Source: Ramlibacter sp.
GTDB lineage: Bacteria > Pseudomonadota > Gammaproteobacteria > Burkholderiales > Burkholderiaceae_C
Length of the DNA stretch: 64,000 bases
Assembly: GCA_021323335.1 (NCBI GenBank)
Contig: JAJTCN010000009.1
Location: forward strand, 1-64,000
Direction of reading: 5' to 3'
Shown: piece by piece, positions 34,094-41,727 of the stretch
Layout: every line of letters begins with the position of its first letter
Numbering within the stretch: the first letter of the stretch is position 1
Translations under genes and position numbers: made by a program
Notes under the pieces: model-generated
Told to the model about the DNA's origin: nothing
Database searches by the model: none
The model's input: the letters and a program-made list of their open reading frames with translations, nothing else

Positions 34094-34111
34094 ATTCACC
34101 AGATGGTGAAT
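34094..34111. promoter_or_regulatory. perfect palindrome ATTCACC-AGAT-GGTGAAT, candidate operator
   Basis: The 7-bp half sites lie just upstream of the epimerase-like gene and overlap its annotated upstream ATG at 34103. This position suits repression by a GntR- or IclR-type dimer. No regulator gene is adjacent. Confidence 0.5.
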
Positions 34112-34120
34112 AGTCGCGGG

Positions 34121-35158
34121 ATGAAAGAAGCTGCCCAGGAACTGCCCGCGCGCATCGCGGACGTCGACGCCCTCGAGGAACTCATGAGCCGGCCCTCGCC
34201 GGAGCTGGCGCGCAGCCTGGCCCAGGCGCCGGGCGACATCCTGATCCTGGGCGTCGGCGGCAAGATGGGCCCCACGCTGGCGCGCATGGCCAAGCGTGTC
34301 GATCCTGCGCGGCGGGTGATCGGCGTGGCGCGCTTCTCCGAGCCCGGGCTGCGCGAGCGCCTGCAGGCCAGCGGCGTGGAATGCATCGCGGCCGACCTGC
34401 AGTCGCGCGAGGCGCTGGCGCAGCTGCCGGATGCGCCCAACATCGTCTTCATGGCCGGCCGCAAGTTCGGCTCCACCGGCAGCGAATGGCTGACGTGGGC
34501 GATGAACGCGCATGTGCCGGCGCTGGTGGCCGAGCGCTTCGCGCGCTCGCGCATCGTCGCCTTCTCCACCGCCTGCGTGTACCCTTTCGTTCCCACCGCG
34601 GGCGAAGGCGCGCCGGAGTCGACGCCGCCGACCGCGCCCTCGGGCGAGTACGCCAACTCGTGCGTCGCCCGCGAGCGGCTGTTCGAACACTTCTCGCACC
34701 TGCACGGCACGCCGGGCCGGCTGCTGCGCCTGTCGTATGCGATCGACATGCGCTATGGCGTGCTGCACGACGTCGCGCAGAAGGTGCTGCGGCGCTCGCC
34801 CATCGCGTTGAACATGGGCCACGCCAACGTGATCTGGCAGGGCGAGGCCAACGACTGGGCGCTGCGCACCCTGGCGCATTGCACGGTGCCGACCAGCGCC
34901 CTGAACCTGAGCGGACCGAAGATCAGCATCCGCGAGCTGGCGCTGGCGTTCTCCGAGCGCCTGGGCGTGCGGCCGGTCTTCACCGGCCACGAGGCGGAAT
35001 CCGCCTGGCTGGTGGATTGCGCCGAGGCGTTCCGGCTGTTCGGCAAGCCGAAGGTCACCCTCGACCGCATGATCGACTGGACGGCCGACTGGGTGCAGCG
35101 CGGCGGCGCCAGCCTGGGCAAGCCGACGCACTACGAAGCGCGCGACGGCAAGTACTGA
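34121..35158 (+). CDS. NAD-dependent epimerase/dehydratase family protein with altered active site
   Basis: The start at 34121 is preferred to 34103 because the latter ATG lies in the operator palindrome. The 345-residue protein has the Rossmann turn ILGVGGKMG (residues 42-50), the strand NIVFMAGRKFGS and the SDR serine segment FSTACVYPF (148-156). At the catalytic site Tyr177 is present (EYANSC), but the usual Lys four residues later is Cys181. A sugar-nucleotide-type Rossmann fold is therefore clear, but the classical YxxxK catalysis is not. It overlaps nothing and is followed at 11 bp by the DapA-like gene with a perfect AAGGAGG, so the two are co-expressed. Confidence 0.82.
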   Translation: MKEAAQELPARIADVDALEELMSRPSPELARSLAQAPGDILILGVGGKMGPTLARMAKRVDPARRVIGVARFSEPGLRERLQASGVECIAADLQSREALAQLPDAPNIVFMAGRKFGSTGSEWLTWAMNAHVPALVAERFARSRIVAFSTACVYPFVPTAGEGAPESTPPTAPSGEYANSCVARERLFEHFSHLHGTPGRLLRLSYAIDMRYGVLHDVAQKVLRRSPIALNMGHANVIWQGEANDWALRTLAHCTVPTSALNLSGPKISIRELALAFSERLGVRPVFTGHEAESAWLVDCAEAFRLFGKPKVTLDRMIDWTADWVQRGGASLGKPTHYEARDGKY

Positions 35159-35169
35159 AGGAGGCGGTC

Positions 35170-36237
35170 ATGCACTGGAGCGAACTTCCCGCCGACAGCC
35201 TCGCCGTCCTGCGCGCCGGCGCCGTCATCCCCGCCCACCTGCTCGCGCTGGACGGGCAGCGCCAGCTGGACGCGCGGCGCCAGCGCGCCATGACGCGCTA
35301 CTACCTCGACGCCGGCGCCGGCGGCGTGGCGGTGGGCGTGCATTCGACGCAGTTCGCCATCCGCGACGTCGGCCTGTACCAGCCGGTGCTGGAGCTGGCG
35401 ATGCAGGCCGCGCGCGAGTGGGAGCCCCTGGGCGGGCGGCGTCCGCTGTTCATGGTCGCGGGTCTCGCGGGGCGCACGGAGCAGGCGCTGCGCGAAGCGC
35501 GCGTCGCCCGCCGGCTCGGCTATCACGCCGGGCTGCTCAGCCTGGCCGCGATGAAATCGGCGACCGAGGACGAACTGGTGGCGCACTGCCGCGCGGTGGC
35601 GGAGGAGATGCCGCTGGTGGGCTTCTACCTGCAGCCCGCCGTCGGCGGCATCCACCTGCCGATGCAGTTCTGGCGCCGCTTCGCCGCAATCGACAACGTG
35701 GTGGCGATCAAGATGGCGCCGTTCCACCGCTATCGCACGCTCGACGTGATCCGCGGCGTGGTGGCCGCCGGCGCGGAGGAGCGCGTCACGCTCTACACCG
35801 GCAACGACGACCACATCGTGCTGGACCTGCTGGCGCCCTTCACCTTCATGCGCGAGGGCCGGCCGGTGACGGTGCGCATCCGCGGCGGCCTGCTCGGGCA
35901 CTGGAGCGTGGGCACGCGCAGCGCGGTGCAGTTGCTGGAGCGCATCCATGCCGCGGTGCGGGCGGGGCAGGCGCCGATGGACCTGCTGGCGCTGGACGGC
36001 CAGGTGACCGACTGGAACGCCGCGCTGTTCGACGTGGCGCACGACTTCCACGGCTGCATCGCGGGTTGCCACGAGGTGCTGCGGCGGCAGGGGCTGCTGG
36101 AAGGCACCTGGTGCCTCGATCCGGCGGAGGGACTGAGCCCGGGGCAGGCCGAGGAGCTGTCGCGGGTGCAGCGGGAGTATCCGCATTTGAACGACGATGC
36201 GTTCGTGGCGGAGCATCGGGAGCGGTGGCTGGCCTGA
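35170..36237 (+). CDS. dihydrodipicolinate synthase-like (DapA superfamily) aldolase, 355 aa
   Basis: Residues about 15-300 form the TIM barrel. The Schiff-base lysine is Lys181 (NVVAIKMAPF) and the companion tyrosine is Tyr153 (VGFYLQPAVGG). The HSTQF segment (58-62) replaces the usual GTTGE loop that contacts the carboxylate, so the substrate differs from DapA. The protein is about 60 residues longer than DapA, with a C-terminal extension (CLDPAEGLSPGQAEEL, then VQREYPHLNDDAF). It probably cleaves or forms a 2-keto-3-deoxy acid or similar in the same pathway as the adjacent epimerase-like and enolase-like genes. The substrate is not known. Confidence 0.85.
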   Translation: MHWSELPADSLAVLRAGAVIPAHLLALDGQRQLDARRQRAMTRYYLDAGAGGVAVGVHSTQFAIRDVGLYQPVLELAMQAAREWEPLGGRRPLFMVAGLAGRTEQALREARVARRLGYHAGLLSLAAMKSATEDELVAHCRAVAEEMPLVGFYLQPAVGGIHLPMQFWRRFAAIDNVVAIKMAPFHRYRTLDVIRGVVAAGAEERVTLYTGNDDHIVLDLLAPFTFMREGRPVTVRIRGGLLGHWSVGTRSAVQLLERIHAAVRAGQAPMDLLALDGQVTDWNAALFDVAHDFHGCIAGCHEVLRRQGLLEGTWCLDPAEGLSPGQAEELSRVQREYPHLNDDAFVAEHRERWLA

Positions 36238-36349
36238 AGTCGCGGGTCGGCTTCGCGCTCCACACGAACAAACCGTAGCCCTCGTTGACACCGCGTGGCG
36301 GTGACCGTAGAGTCAATTAACTGTTTAGGGAATTAAACCGGAGATCTCC
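36238..36349 (+). promoter_or_regulatory. promoter region of the tctCBA operon
   Basis: TTGACA (36285-36290) and TAGAGT (36308-36313) are spaced by 17 bp, the best sigma-70 promoter in the window. The dyad GTTTA-GGGAAT-TAAAC (36323-36338) lies at about +5 to +20, a position for a repressor operator. CGGAG precedes the ATG at 36350. Confidence 0.65.
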
Positions 36350-37306
36350 ATGCAAAAGCGCTTCTTCCTCCACGCCCTGGCCGCGACGCTCGCCCTCGGC
36401 GCCTCCCTGCCCGCCGCGGCGCAATGGAAACCCACCAAGCCGATCAACCTGATCGTGCCCTGGGCCGCCGGCGGGTCGACCGACCAGATCACCCGCGTCA
36501 CCGCGGCGGAACTGGAAAAGGTGCTGGGCCAGAAGATCATCGTGGTGAACCAGCCCGGCGCCTCCGGCTCCATCGGCACCAAGAACGCCTGGGAAGCGCC
36601 GAAGGACGGCTACACCTGGGCGGCGGGCGCGGCGCAGGACCTGGGCACCTACCAGGCGCTCGGCATGCTGGACGTGCCGGCCCGGGACTGGCACATGTTC
36701 CTGAGCGTCGCCAACATCGCCGTGGTGGCGGACCTGCTGGCCGCCATGAAGGCCAAGCCGGGCGAAGTCAAGGTGGCGACGGCGGGCGTGACTTCCGGCG
36801 GCCACAACGCGATGGAAGCGATCTCCCGCGCCACCGGCGTCAAGTACCGCCACGTCACCTATGACGGCGGCAACCCCGCCGTGGTGGCCACGGTCTCGGG
36901 CGAGACCGACATCACCACGCAGCTTGCGGTGGAGCAGGCCGAGATGATCCGCCCGCTGGCCACCGTCAGCGACCGGCCGCTGGAGATCGAAGGCTACGGC
37001 ACCATCGAGCCGATCAGCAAGACCATCCCCGGCTTCAAGGCGCCGGCCAACTACTTCGGCATCTTCATCCCCAAGGGCGTGCCGCCGGAGGTGGTGGCGA
37101 CGGTGCAGGACATCTGGGCGAAGAACATTGCCAACAACCCGGCGATCAAGGCCTATGCGGTGAACAAGGGCGCGCTGTTCGCCCCGGTGGCCGGCGACGC
37201 CGCGCTGGCGGCCGCCATGCCGGCGATCCAGGCCAATGCCTGGCTGCTGCACTCCACCGGCAAGACCAAGGTGTCGCCGGACACGGTCGGCATCGCCAAG
37301 CCCTGA
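36350..37306 (+). CDS. tctC: tripartite tricarboxylate transporter substrate-binding protein (Bug/TctC family)
   Basis: The 318-residue periplasmic protein has a signal peptide (residues 1-24, ending AAAQ). It shows the Bug signatures PINLIVPWAAGGSTD (30-44), NQPGASGSIGT (about 68-78) and ATAGVTSGGHNAM (about 143-155), which bind the carboxylate of the ligand. It delivers small carboxylates to the TctAB membrane pair encoded next. The gap to tctB is 24 bp, so it starts the operon. Unlike lone Bug genes, its permease genes are adjacent. The ligand is unknown. Confidence 0.92.
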   Translation: MQKRFFLHALAATLALGASLPAAAQWKPTKPINLIVPWAAGGSTDQITRVTAAELEKVLGQKIIVVNQPGASGSIGTKNAWEAPKDGYTWAAGAAQDLGTYQALGMLDVPARDWHMFLSVANIAVVADLLAAMKAKPGEVKVATAGVTSGGHNAMEAISRATGVKYRHVTYDGGNPAVVATVSGETDITTQLAVEQAEMIRPLATVSDRPLEIEGYGTIEPISKTIPGFKAPANYFGIFIPKGVPPEVVATVQDIWAKNIANNPAIKAYAVNKGALFAPVAGDAALAAAMPAIQANAWLLHSTGKTKVSPDTVGIAKP

Positions 37307-37330
37307 CGGGCGCAGGAAGGTCGTTTCAAC

Positions 37331-37858
37331 ATGAGCATGGAGTCGGCGCCGCCTGGCGCCGTTTCGCCGCGCGCCGACCTCTGGGCGGCCCTGGTGTGGA
37401 TGGCATTCGGCGCCGGCGTGTTCACGCTGGCCTGGCGGATGGACCGGCTGGAGAACCTGCACATCAACCGGTACGAGATTCCCGGGCTGGTGCCCATGCT
37501 GCTGGGCGCGGCCATCTTGCTGCTCGGCTTCGTGCTGGCGCTGCGCTCGATCCAGCGCGGGGCGCTCGGCCCCGTGGCCACGCCGGCGGACAGGGTGCCC
37601 GGCGCGCGGCGCTACATGGCGGCGGTCATCGGCGCCATGCTCGCCTACTCGGTCGTGCTCGTGGGCCATGGCGTGCCCTTCTGGCTGGCGACGCTGCTGT
37701 TCGTCACCGGCTTCATCTTCTTCTTCGACCGTGAGCGCCAGCGCAGCCTGGGCCGCGGCACGGTTCGACAGCTGCTGCTCGCGTTCGCCTACGGCGCGGC
37801 GACGAGCGCCGTGGTGACCCTGGTGTTCCAGGAAGTCTTCTACGTGCGGCTGCCTTAG
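37331..37858 (+). CDS. tctB: tripartite tricarboxylate transporter small membrane subunit
   Basis: The 175-residue protein has four hydrophobic segments (about 17-35, 48-68, 95-115 and 145-165), typical of TctB. It starts MSMESAPPGAVSPRADLWAA with AGGAAGG upstream. It pairs with TctA in the inner membrane; by family its role is structural and required for uptake. The next gene starts 9 bp later. Confidence 0.88.
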   Translation: MSMESAPPGAVSPRADLWAALVWMAFGAGVFTLAWRMDRLENLHINRYEIPGLVPMLLGAAILLLGFVLALRSIQRGALGPVATPADRVPGARRYMAAVIGAMLAYSVVLVGHGVPFWLATLLFVTGFIFFFDRERQRSLGRGTVRQLLLAFAYGAATSAVVTLVFQEVFYVRLP

Positions 37859-37867
37859 GCGCCTTCG

Positions 37868-39373
37868 ATGTTCCAGGGTCTCTTCTCCTTCGGCCAGTCG
37901 CTGGCCAGCTTCCTCACACCGACGTCGATCGCCCTCGTGCTCGCTTCCACCCTGGTGGGCGTGATCATCGGCGCGCTGCCGGGCCTGACCGCCACCATGG
38001 GCGTGGCGCTGATGACCACGCTGACGATCAAGCTGCCGGCGTCGCAGGCCATCCTGGTGCTGATCTGCACCTACGTCGGCGCGATCTACGGCGGCAGCCG
38101 CAGCGCGATCCTGCTGAACATCCCCGGCACGCCGGCGTCGGCGGCGTCCTGCCTCGACGGCTACGCGCTGGCGCGCCAGGGCATGGCCGGCAAGGCGATG
38201 GGCATCGCCACCAGCGGCTCGGTGCTGGGCACCCTGATCGGCATGTTCTTCCTGGCGCTGTTCACCCCGATGCTGGGCGAGGTGGCGCTGAAGTTCGGCG
38301 CCTACGAGTTCTTCTGGCTGGCGGTGTTCGGCGTCATCGTCTCGGCCACACTCACCGGCGGCGACCCCCTCAAGGGCTGGATTGCCGGCTTCGCCGGGCT
38401 CTTCATCGCCACCATCGGGCAGGACGGCATCCATGCCTACGAGCGCTTCCACTTCGGCAACCGCGACCTGGCCGGCGGCATCTCGCTGGTGCCGGCGCTG
38501 GTCGGCGCCTTCGGGTTCGCCGAGATCCTGGTGGCCATGCAGGAGAAGCGCCCGCCGGTGCAGGTGAACGCGCTCGACTCGGTGATCCCGAAGATCCGCG
38601 ACGTGCTGAAGTACTGGCGCACCATCATCCGCAGCGGCGTGATCGGCACCTTCATGGGCATCGTGCCGGGCGTGGGCGAGGACGTCGCCGCCTGGTCGTC
38701 GTATGCCGCGGCCAAGCGCGCGAGCAAGGAGAAGGAACAGTTCGGCAAGGGCTCGGTCGAGGGCCTGATGGCCGCCGAGACCGGCGACAACGCCTGCGTG
38801 CCGGGCGCCATCATTCCCGTGCTGACCTTGCAGATTCCGGGCTCGGCGCCTGCCGCGGTGCTCATGGCGGCCATGCTGATCCACGGCGTCAAGCCGGGGC
38901 CGATGATCATGATCGAGTCGCCCCAGTTCGTCTACGACATCGTCGCGATGATGATGCTGGCCACCATCGGCATCCTGATCTACGGCCTGACGCTGACCAA
39001 GTTCCTGGTGCAGGTGCTGCGCGTGCCGACCACCATCATCGTGCCCATGCTGCTGGTGCTGTGCACGATCGGCAGCTTCGCGCTGGCCTCGCGCCTGTTC
39101 GACATCTGGGTGATGGTGGCGTTCGGCCTGATTGGCTACGCGCTGCGCCGCTTCGGCTTCCCGGTGGCGCCGCTGGTGCTGGGCATCGTGCTGGGGGACC
39201 TGCTGGAGAAGAACTTCCGGCGCGGGCTGGTGCTGTCGGACGGCGACCTGCTGCCCTTCTTCACCCGCCCGATCTCGGCCGTGCTGGCGGGGGGCATCCT
39301 GCTGATCGTGCTGTTCCGCCTGCCGCTGGTGCGCAAGCTGTTCGCGCGTCGTCCCGCGCCGGTGTCGCCATGA
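37868..39373 (+). CDS. tctA: tripartite tricarboxylate transporter large membrane subunit
   Basis: The 501-residue protein has about 11-12 hydrophobic segments. It has the TctA signatures GALPGLTATMGVALM (residues about 36-50), YVGAIYGGSRSAILLNIPGTP (split over about 73-93) and GIVPGVGEDVAAWSSYAAAKR, which form the two repeat cores of the transport path. It uses a cation gradient to move the ligand delivered by TctC. Its stop overlaps the start of the next gene (ATGA), linking transport to catabolism. Confidence 0.93.
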   Translation: MFQGLFSFGQSLASFLTPTSIALVLASTLVGVIIGALPGLTATMGVALMTTLTIKLPASQAILVLICTYVGAIYGGSRSAILLNIPGTPASAASCLDGYALARQGMAGKAMGIATSGSVLGTLIGMFFLALFTPMLGEVALKFGAYEFFWLAVFGVIVSATLTGGDPLKGWIAGFAGLFIATIGQDGIHAYERFHFGNRDLAGGISLVPALVGAFGFAEILVAMQEKRPPVQVNALDSVIPKIRDVLKYWRTIIRSGVIGTFMGIVPGVGEDVAAWSSYAAAKRASKEKEQFGKGSVEGLMAAETGDNACVPGAIIPVLTLQIPGSAPAAVLMAAMLIHGVKPGPMIMIESPQFVYDIVAMMMLATIGILIYGLTLTKFLVQVLRVPTTIIVPMLLVLCTIGSFALASRLFDIWVMVAFGLIGYALRRFGFPVAPLVLGIVLGDLLEKNFRRGLVLSDGDLLPFFTRPISAVLAGGILLIVLFRLPLVRKLFARRPAPVSP

Positions 39374-40221
39374 AATTCGCCCTCTGCAACGAGGTGCTGC
39401 AACCGCTGCCTTTCGCGCGGCAGTGCAAGCTGGCCGCCGACCTGGGCTACGACGGCCTGGAGGTCGCGCCGTTCACGCTGGCGGAGGACCCGATGTCCAT
39501 CACCGACCAGGAGGCCGCGGCCTTCCGCAAGGTGGCGGAGGACCACGGCCTGCGGATCCACGGACTGCACTGGCTGCTGGTGGCGCCCGCCGGCCTGTCC
39601 ATCGTCAGCGAGGACGCGTCGTTGCGCCGCCGGACGACGGACGTGATGCAGCGGCTGGTGGAGCTGTGCGTCGCCCTGGGCGGCAGCTACCTGGTGCACG
39701 GCTCGCCGAAGCAGCGCAGCGTGCCCGCCGGCAGCACGCGCGAGCAGGCGTGGGAGCGCGCCCGCGAGTGCCTGCGCGCGGCGGGGGAAGCGGCGGCGCG
39801 CTGCGGCGTCACCTACTGCCTGGAGCCGCTGGCGCCGCGCGAGACCGACCTGTTCAACACGGTGGAGGAGGCCGCTTGCATGGTCGACGAGATCGGCCTG
39901 CCGGCGCTGCGCACGATGATCGACTGCAGCGCCGCCGGCCAGGCCGAGGCGGAGCCGGTGCACGCGCTGATGGAGCGCTGGATGCCGCGCGGCGTGATCG
40001 GGCATGTGCAGGTGAACGATCCCAACCGGCGCGGGCCGGGGCAGGGCGTCATGGCGTTCGGGCCGATCCTGCAGGTGATGCGGCGGATGGAAGAGGCCGG
40101 GCATTTTCCCGGCATCGTGGGCGTCGAGCCCTTCGACTACGTGCCCGATGGTCCCGGATGCGCCGCGCATTCCATCGGCTACCTGCGCGGCGTGCTGCAA
40201 GGACTGCAATCCCATGGCTGA
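39370..40221 (+). CDS. sugar phosphate isomerase/epimerase-like TIM barrel, 283 aa
   Basis: The product matches the xylose-isomerase-like barrel family (IolE/hydroxypyruvate-isomerase type). Candidate metal ligands are Glu in CLEPLAP (about residue 157), Asp in TMIDCSAAG (about 188), His in GHVQVND (about 217) and Glu in VGVEPFDY (about 258). The N-terminal strand MKFALCNEVL and LGYDGLEVAPF are typical. It probably isomerises or epimerises a keto sugar or sugar acid. The ATG overlaps the tctA stop, and its own stop overlaps the next gene by 8 bp, so it is an integral part of the operon. Confidence 0.85.
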   Translation: MKFALCNEVLQPLPFARQCKLAADLGYDGLEVAPFTLAEDPMSITDQEAAAFRKVAEDHGLRIHGLHWLLVAPAGLSIVSEDASLRRRTTDVMQRLVELCVALGGSYLVHGSPKQRSVPAGSTREQAWERARECLRAAGEAAARCGVTYCLEPLAPRETDLFNTVEEAACMVDEIGLPALRTMIDCSAAGQAEAEPVHALMERWMPRGVIGHVQVNDPNRRGPGQGVMAFGPILQVMRRMEEAGHFPGIVGVEPFDYVPDGPGCAAHSIGYLRGVLQGLQSHG

Positions 40222-41629
40222 AGCCCCTGTCCTGTCGATCCGTGCGATCGAACTGTACGAGCGGCCGGTCAAGCTGCGCATGCCGTTCCGCTTCGGCGTG
40301 GTCACGCTGACCGAGTCGCCGCAGGCCTTCGCCCGGGTCCAGGTCTCGCTGCCCGGCGGCGGCACGGCCTGGGGCGCGGCCGCCGAGCTGATGGCGCCCA
40401 AGTGGTTCGACAAGAACCTGGCGCTGAGCAACGAGGACAACTTCGACCAGTTGCGCGACGTGTTGCGCATGGCGCGCGACGCGTACCTGTCCGATGCCTC
40501 GCCGGCGACGGCCTTCGGGCACTTCGCGCGCCACCACGCGGCGCATGCGCGGGCCGCCGCCGGGCGCGGGTACAACCCGCTGCTCGCCAGCTACGGCCCC
40601 GCGCTCGTCGACCGCGCGGTGCTCGATGCCCTGTGCCGTGCCCGCGGCGTCTCGTTCTATGCGGCAATGCAGGCCAACCTCGCCGGCATGGGGCGCGCGC
40701 ACCCCGAGTTCGACGGGATCGATTTCGACGCCTTCCTGGCGGACCTGCGGCCGGCGCGCTCCATGCACGCGCGCCACACGGTGGGCCTGGTAGATGCCAT
40801 CACTTCTCCCCCAGCGGGGGAGGGAGGACGCGTCGGCGACGGCCTGCCCGAGACGCTGGAGGAGGTGGTGCAGGTCTACGGGCACCGCTACTTCAAGCTG
40901 AAGGTGGCCGGCAAGGTGCAGGCCGACGTGCAGCGCCTGCAGGCCATCGCCGCCGTGCTGGACCGCTCGCCGCAGCCTTACTTCGCGTCCCTGGACGGCA
41001 ACGAGCAGTACGAGGGCGCGCAAGGCGTGCTGGAACTGGTGCGCGGGATCCAGGCGCAGCCGGCGCTGCGCCGCCTGTGGGACTCCATCCTCTTCATCGA
41101 GCAGCCCATCGCCCGCAAGCTGGCGCTGCAGGTGGACCTGCGCGCCACCGACTTCGGCAAGCCGGTGATCGTCGACGAATCCGACGGCGAGCTGGAAAGC
41201 TTCGTCCAGGCACGGGCGCATGGCTATGCCGGCGTTTCCTCCAAGACCTGCAAGGGCTTCTACAAGTCGGTGCTCAACGCGGCGCGTTGCGCGGCCTGGA
41301 ACCGCGAGGAGGGCGGGTCGCGTTACTTCATGTCCGCCGAGGACCTGACGACGCAGGCCGGGCTGTCGGTGCAGCAGGACCTAGCGCTGGTGAACCTGCT
41401 GGGCATCACCCACGTCGAGCGCAACGGCCACCACTACGTCAACGGCATGGCGGCCTTGCCGGAGGCGGAGCAGCAGGCCTTCCTGCGCGCGCATCCGGAC
41501 GTGTACGAGCACAGCCACGGCGCCGTGCGCCTGCGCATCCGCGAGGGAGAGATCCAGCTGGCCTCGCTCGACACGCCAGGCTTCGCGAGCGGCGCGCTGC
41601 CGGATTTCGGGTCGATGCCGGCGTTGTGA
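40214..41629 (+). CDS. enolase-superfamily enzyme (mandelate racemase / muconate lactonizing-like), 471 aa
   Basis: The C-terminal barrel has the enolase-superfamily set: KxK acid/base in YFKLKVAGK (about residues 232-240), metal ligands Asp in SLDGNEQY (about 258), Glu in LFIEQPI (about 297) and Asp in VIVDESDG (about 325), then Lys in GVSSKTCKGF (about 345). That suggests proton abstraction next to a carboxylate, as in acid-sugar dehydratases or muconate cycloisomerases. It is about 100 residues longer than common members. An in-frame palindromic repeat encodes TSPPAGEGGR near residue 200. It is the last gene of the operon. The substrate is unknown. Confidence 0.83.
   Translation: MAEAPVLSIRAIELYERPVKLRMPFRFGVVTLTESPQAFARVQVSLPGGGTAWGAAAELMAPKWFDKNLALSNEDNFDQLRDVLRMARDAYLSDASPATAFGHFARHHAAHARAAAGRGYNPLLASYGPALVDRAVLDALCRARGVSFYAAMQANLAGMGRAHPEFDGIDFDAFLADLRPARSMHARHTVGLVDAITSPPAGEGGRVGDGLPETLEEVVQVYGHRYFKLKVAGKVQADVQRLQAIAAVLDRSPQPYFASLDGNEQYEGAQGVLELVRGIQAQPALRRLWDSILFIEQPIARKLALQVDLRATDFGKPVIVDESDGELESFVQARAHGYAGVSSKTCKGFYKSVLNAARCAAWNREEGGSRYFMSAEDLTTQAGLSVQQDLALVNLLGITHVERNGHHYVNGMAALPEAEQQAFLRAHPDVYEHSHGAVRLRIREGEIQLASLDTPGFASGALPDFGSMPAL
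40805..40825 (+). repeat. family B-like palindrome inside the enolase-superfamily gene
   Basis: CTCCCCC-AGC-GGGGGAG lies in frame and encodes SPPAGEGG. It resembles the intergenic hairpin cores at 26882 and 58340. Confidence 0.55.
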
Positions 41630-41637
41630 GGGGGTGT

Positions 41638-41714
41638 CGGGGTGCGCGTTCGCGCAACCCGACCTACGCATCAAGGTGGCCCTCGTAGGCCGGGTTGCGC
41701 GAAGCGCACCCCGG
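41638..41714. repeat. family A palindromic repeat between convergent genes
   Basis: Arm 41638-41667 (CGGGGTGCGCGTTCGCGC, then AACCCGACCTAC) pairs with 41685-41714 (GTAGGCCGGGTTGCGCG, then AAGCGCACCCCGG). Confidence 0.8.
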
Positions 41715-41727
41715 CGTCCCGGGCTCG

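Noticed and set aside
36317..38884. Long minus-strand frame opposite the tct genes
   Set aside because: The plus strand has intact TctC, TctB and TctA. The antisense protein has no recognisable motif.
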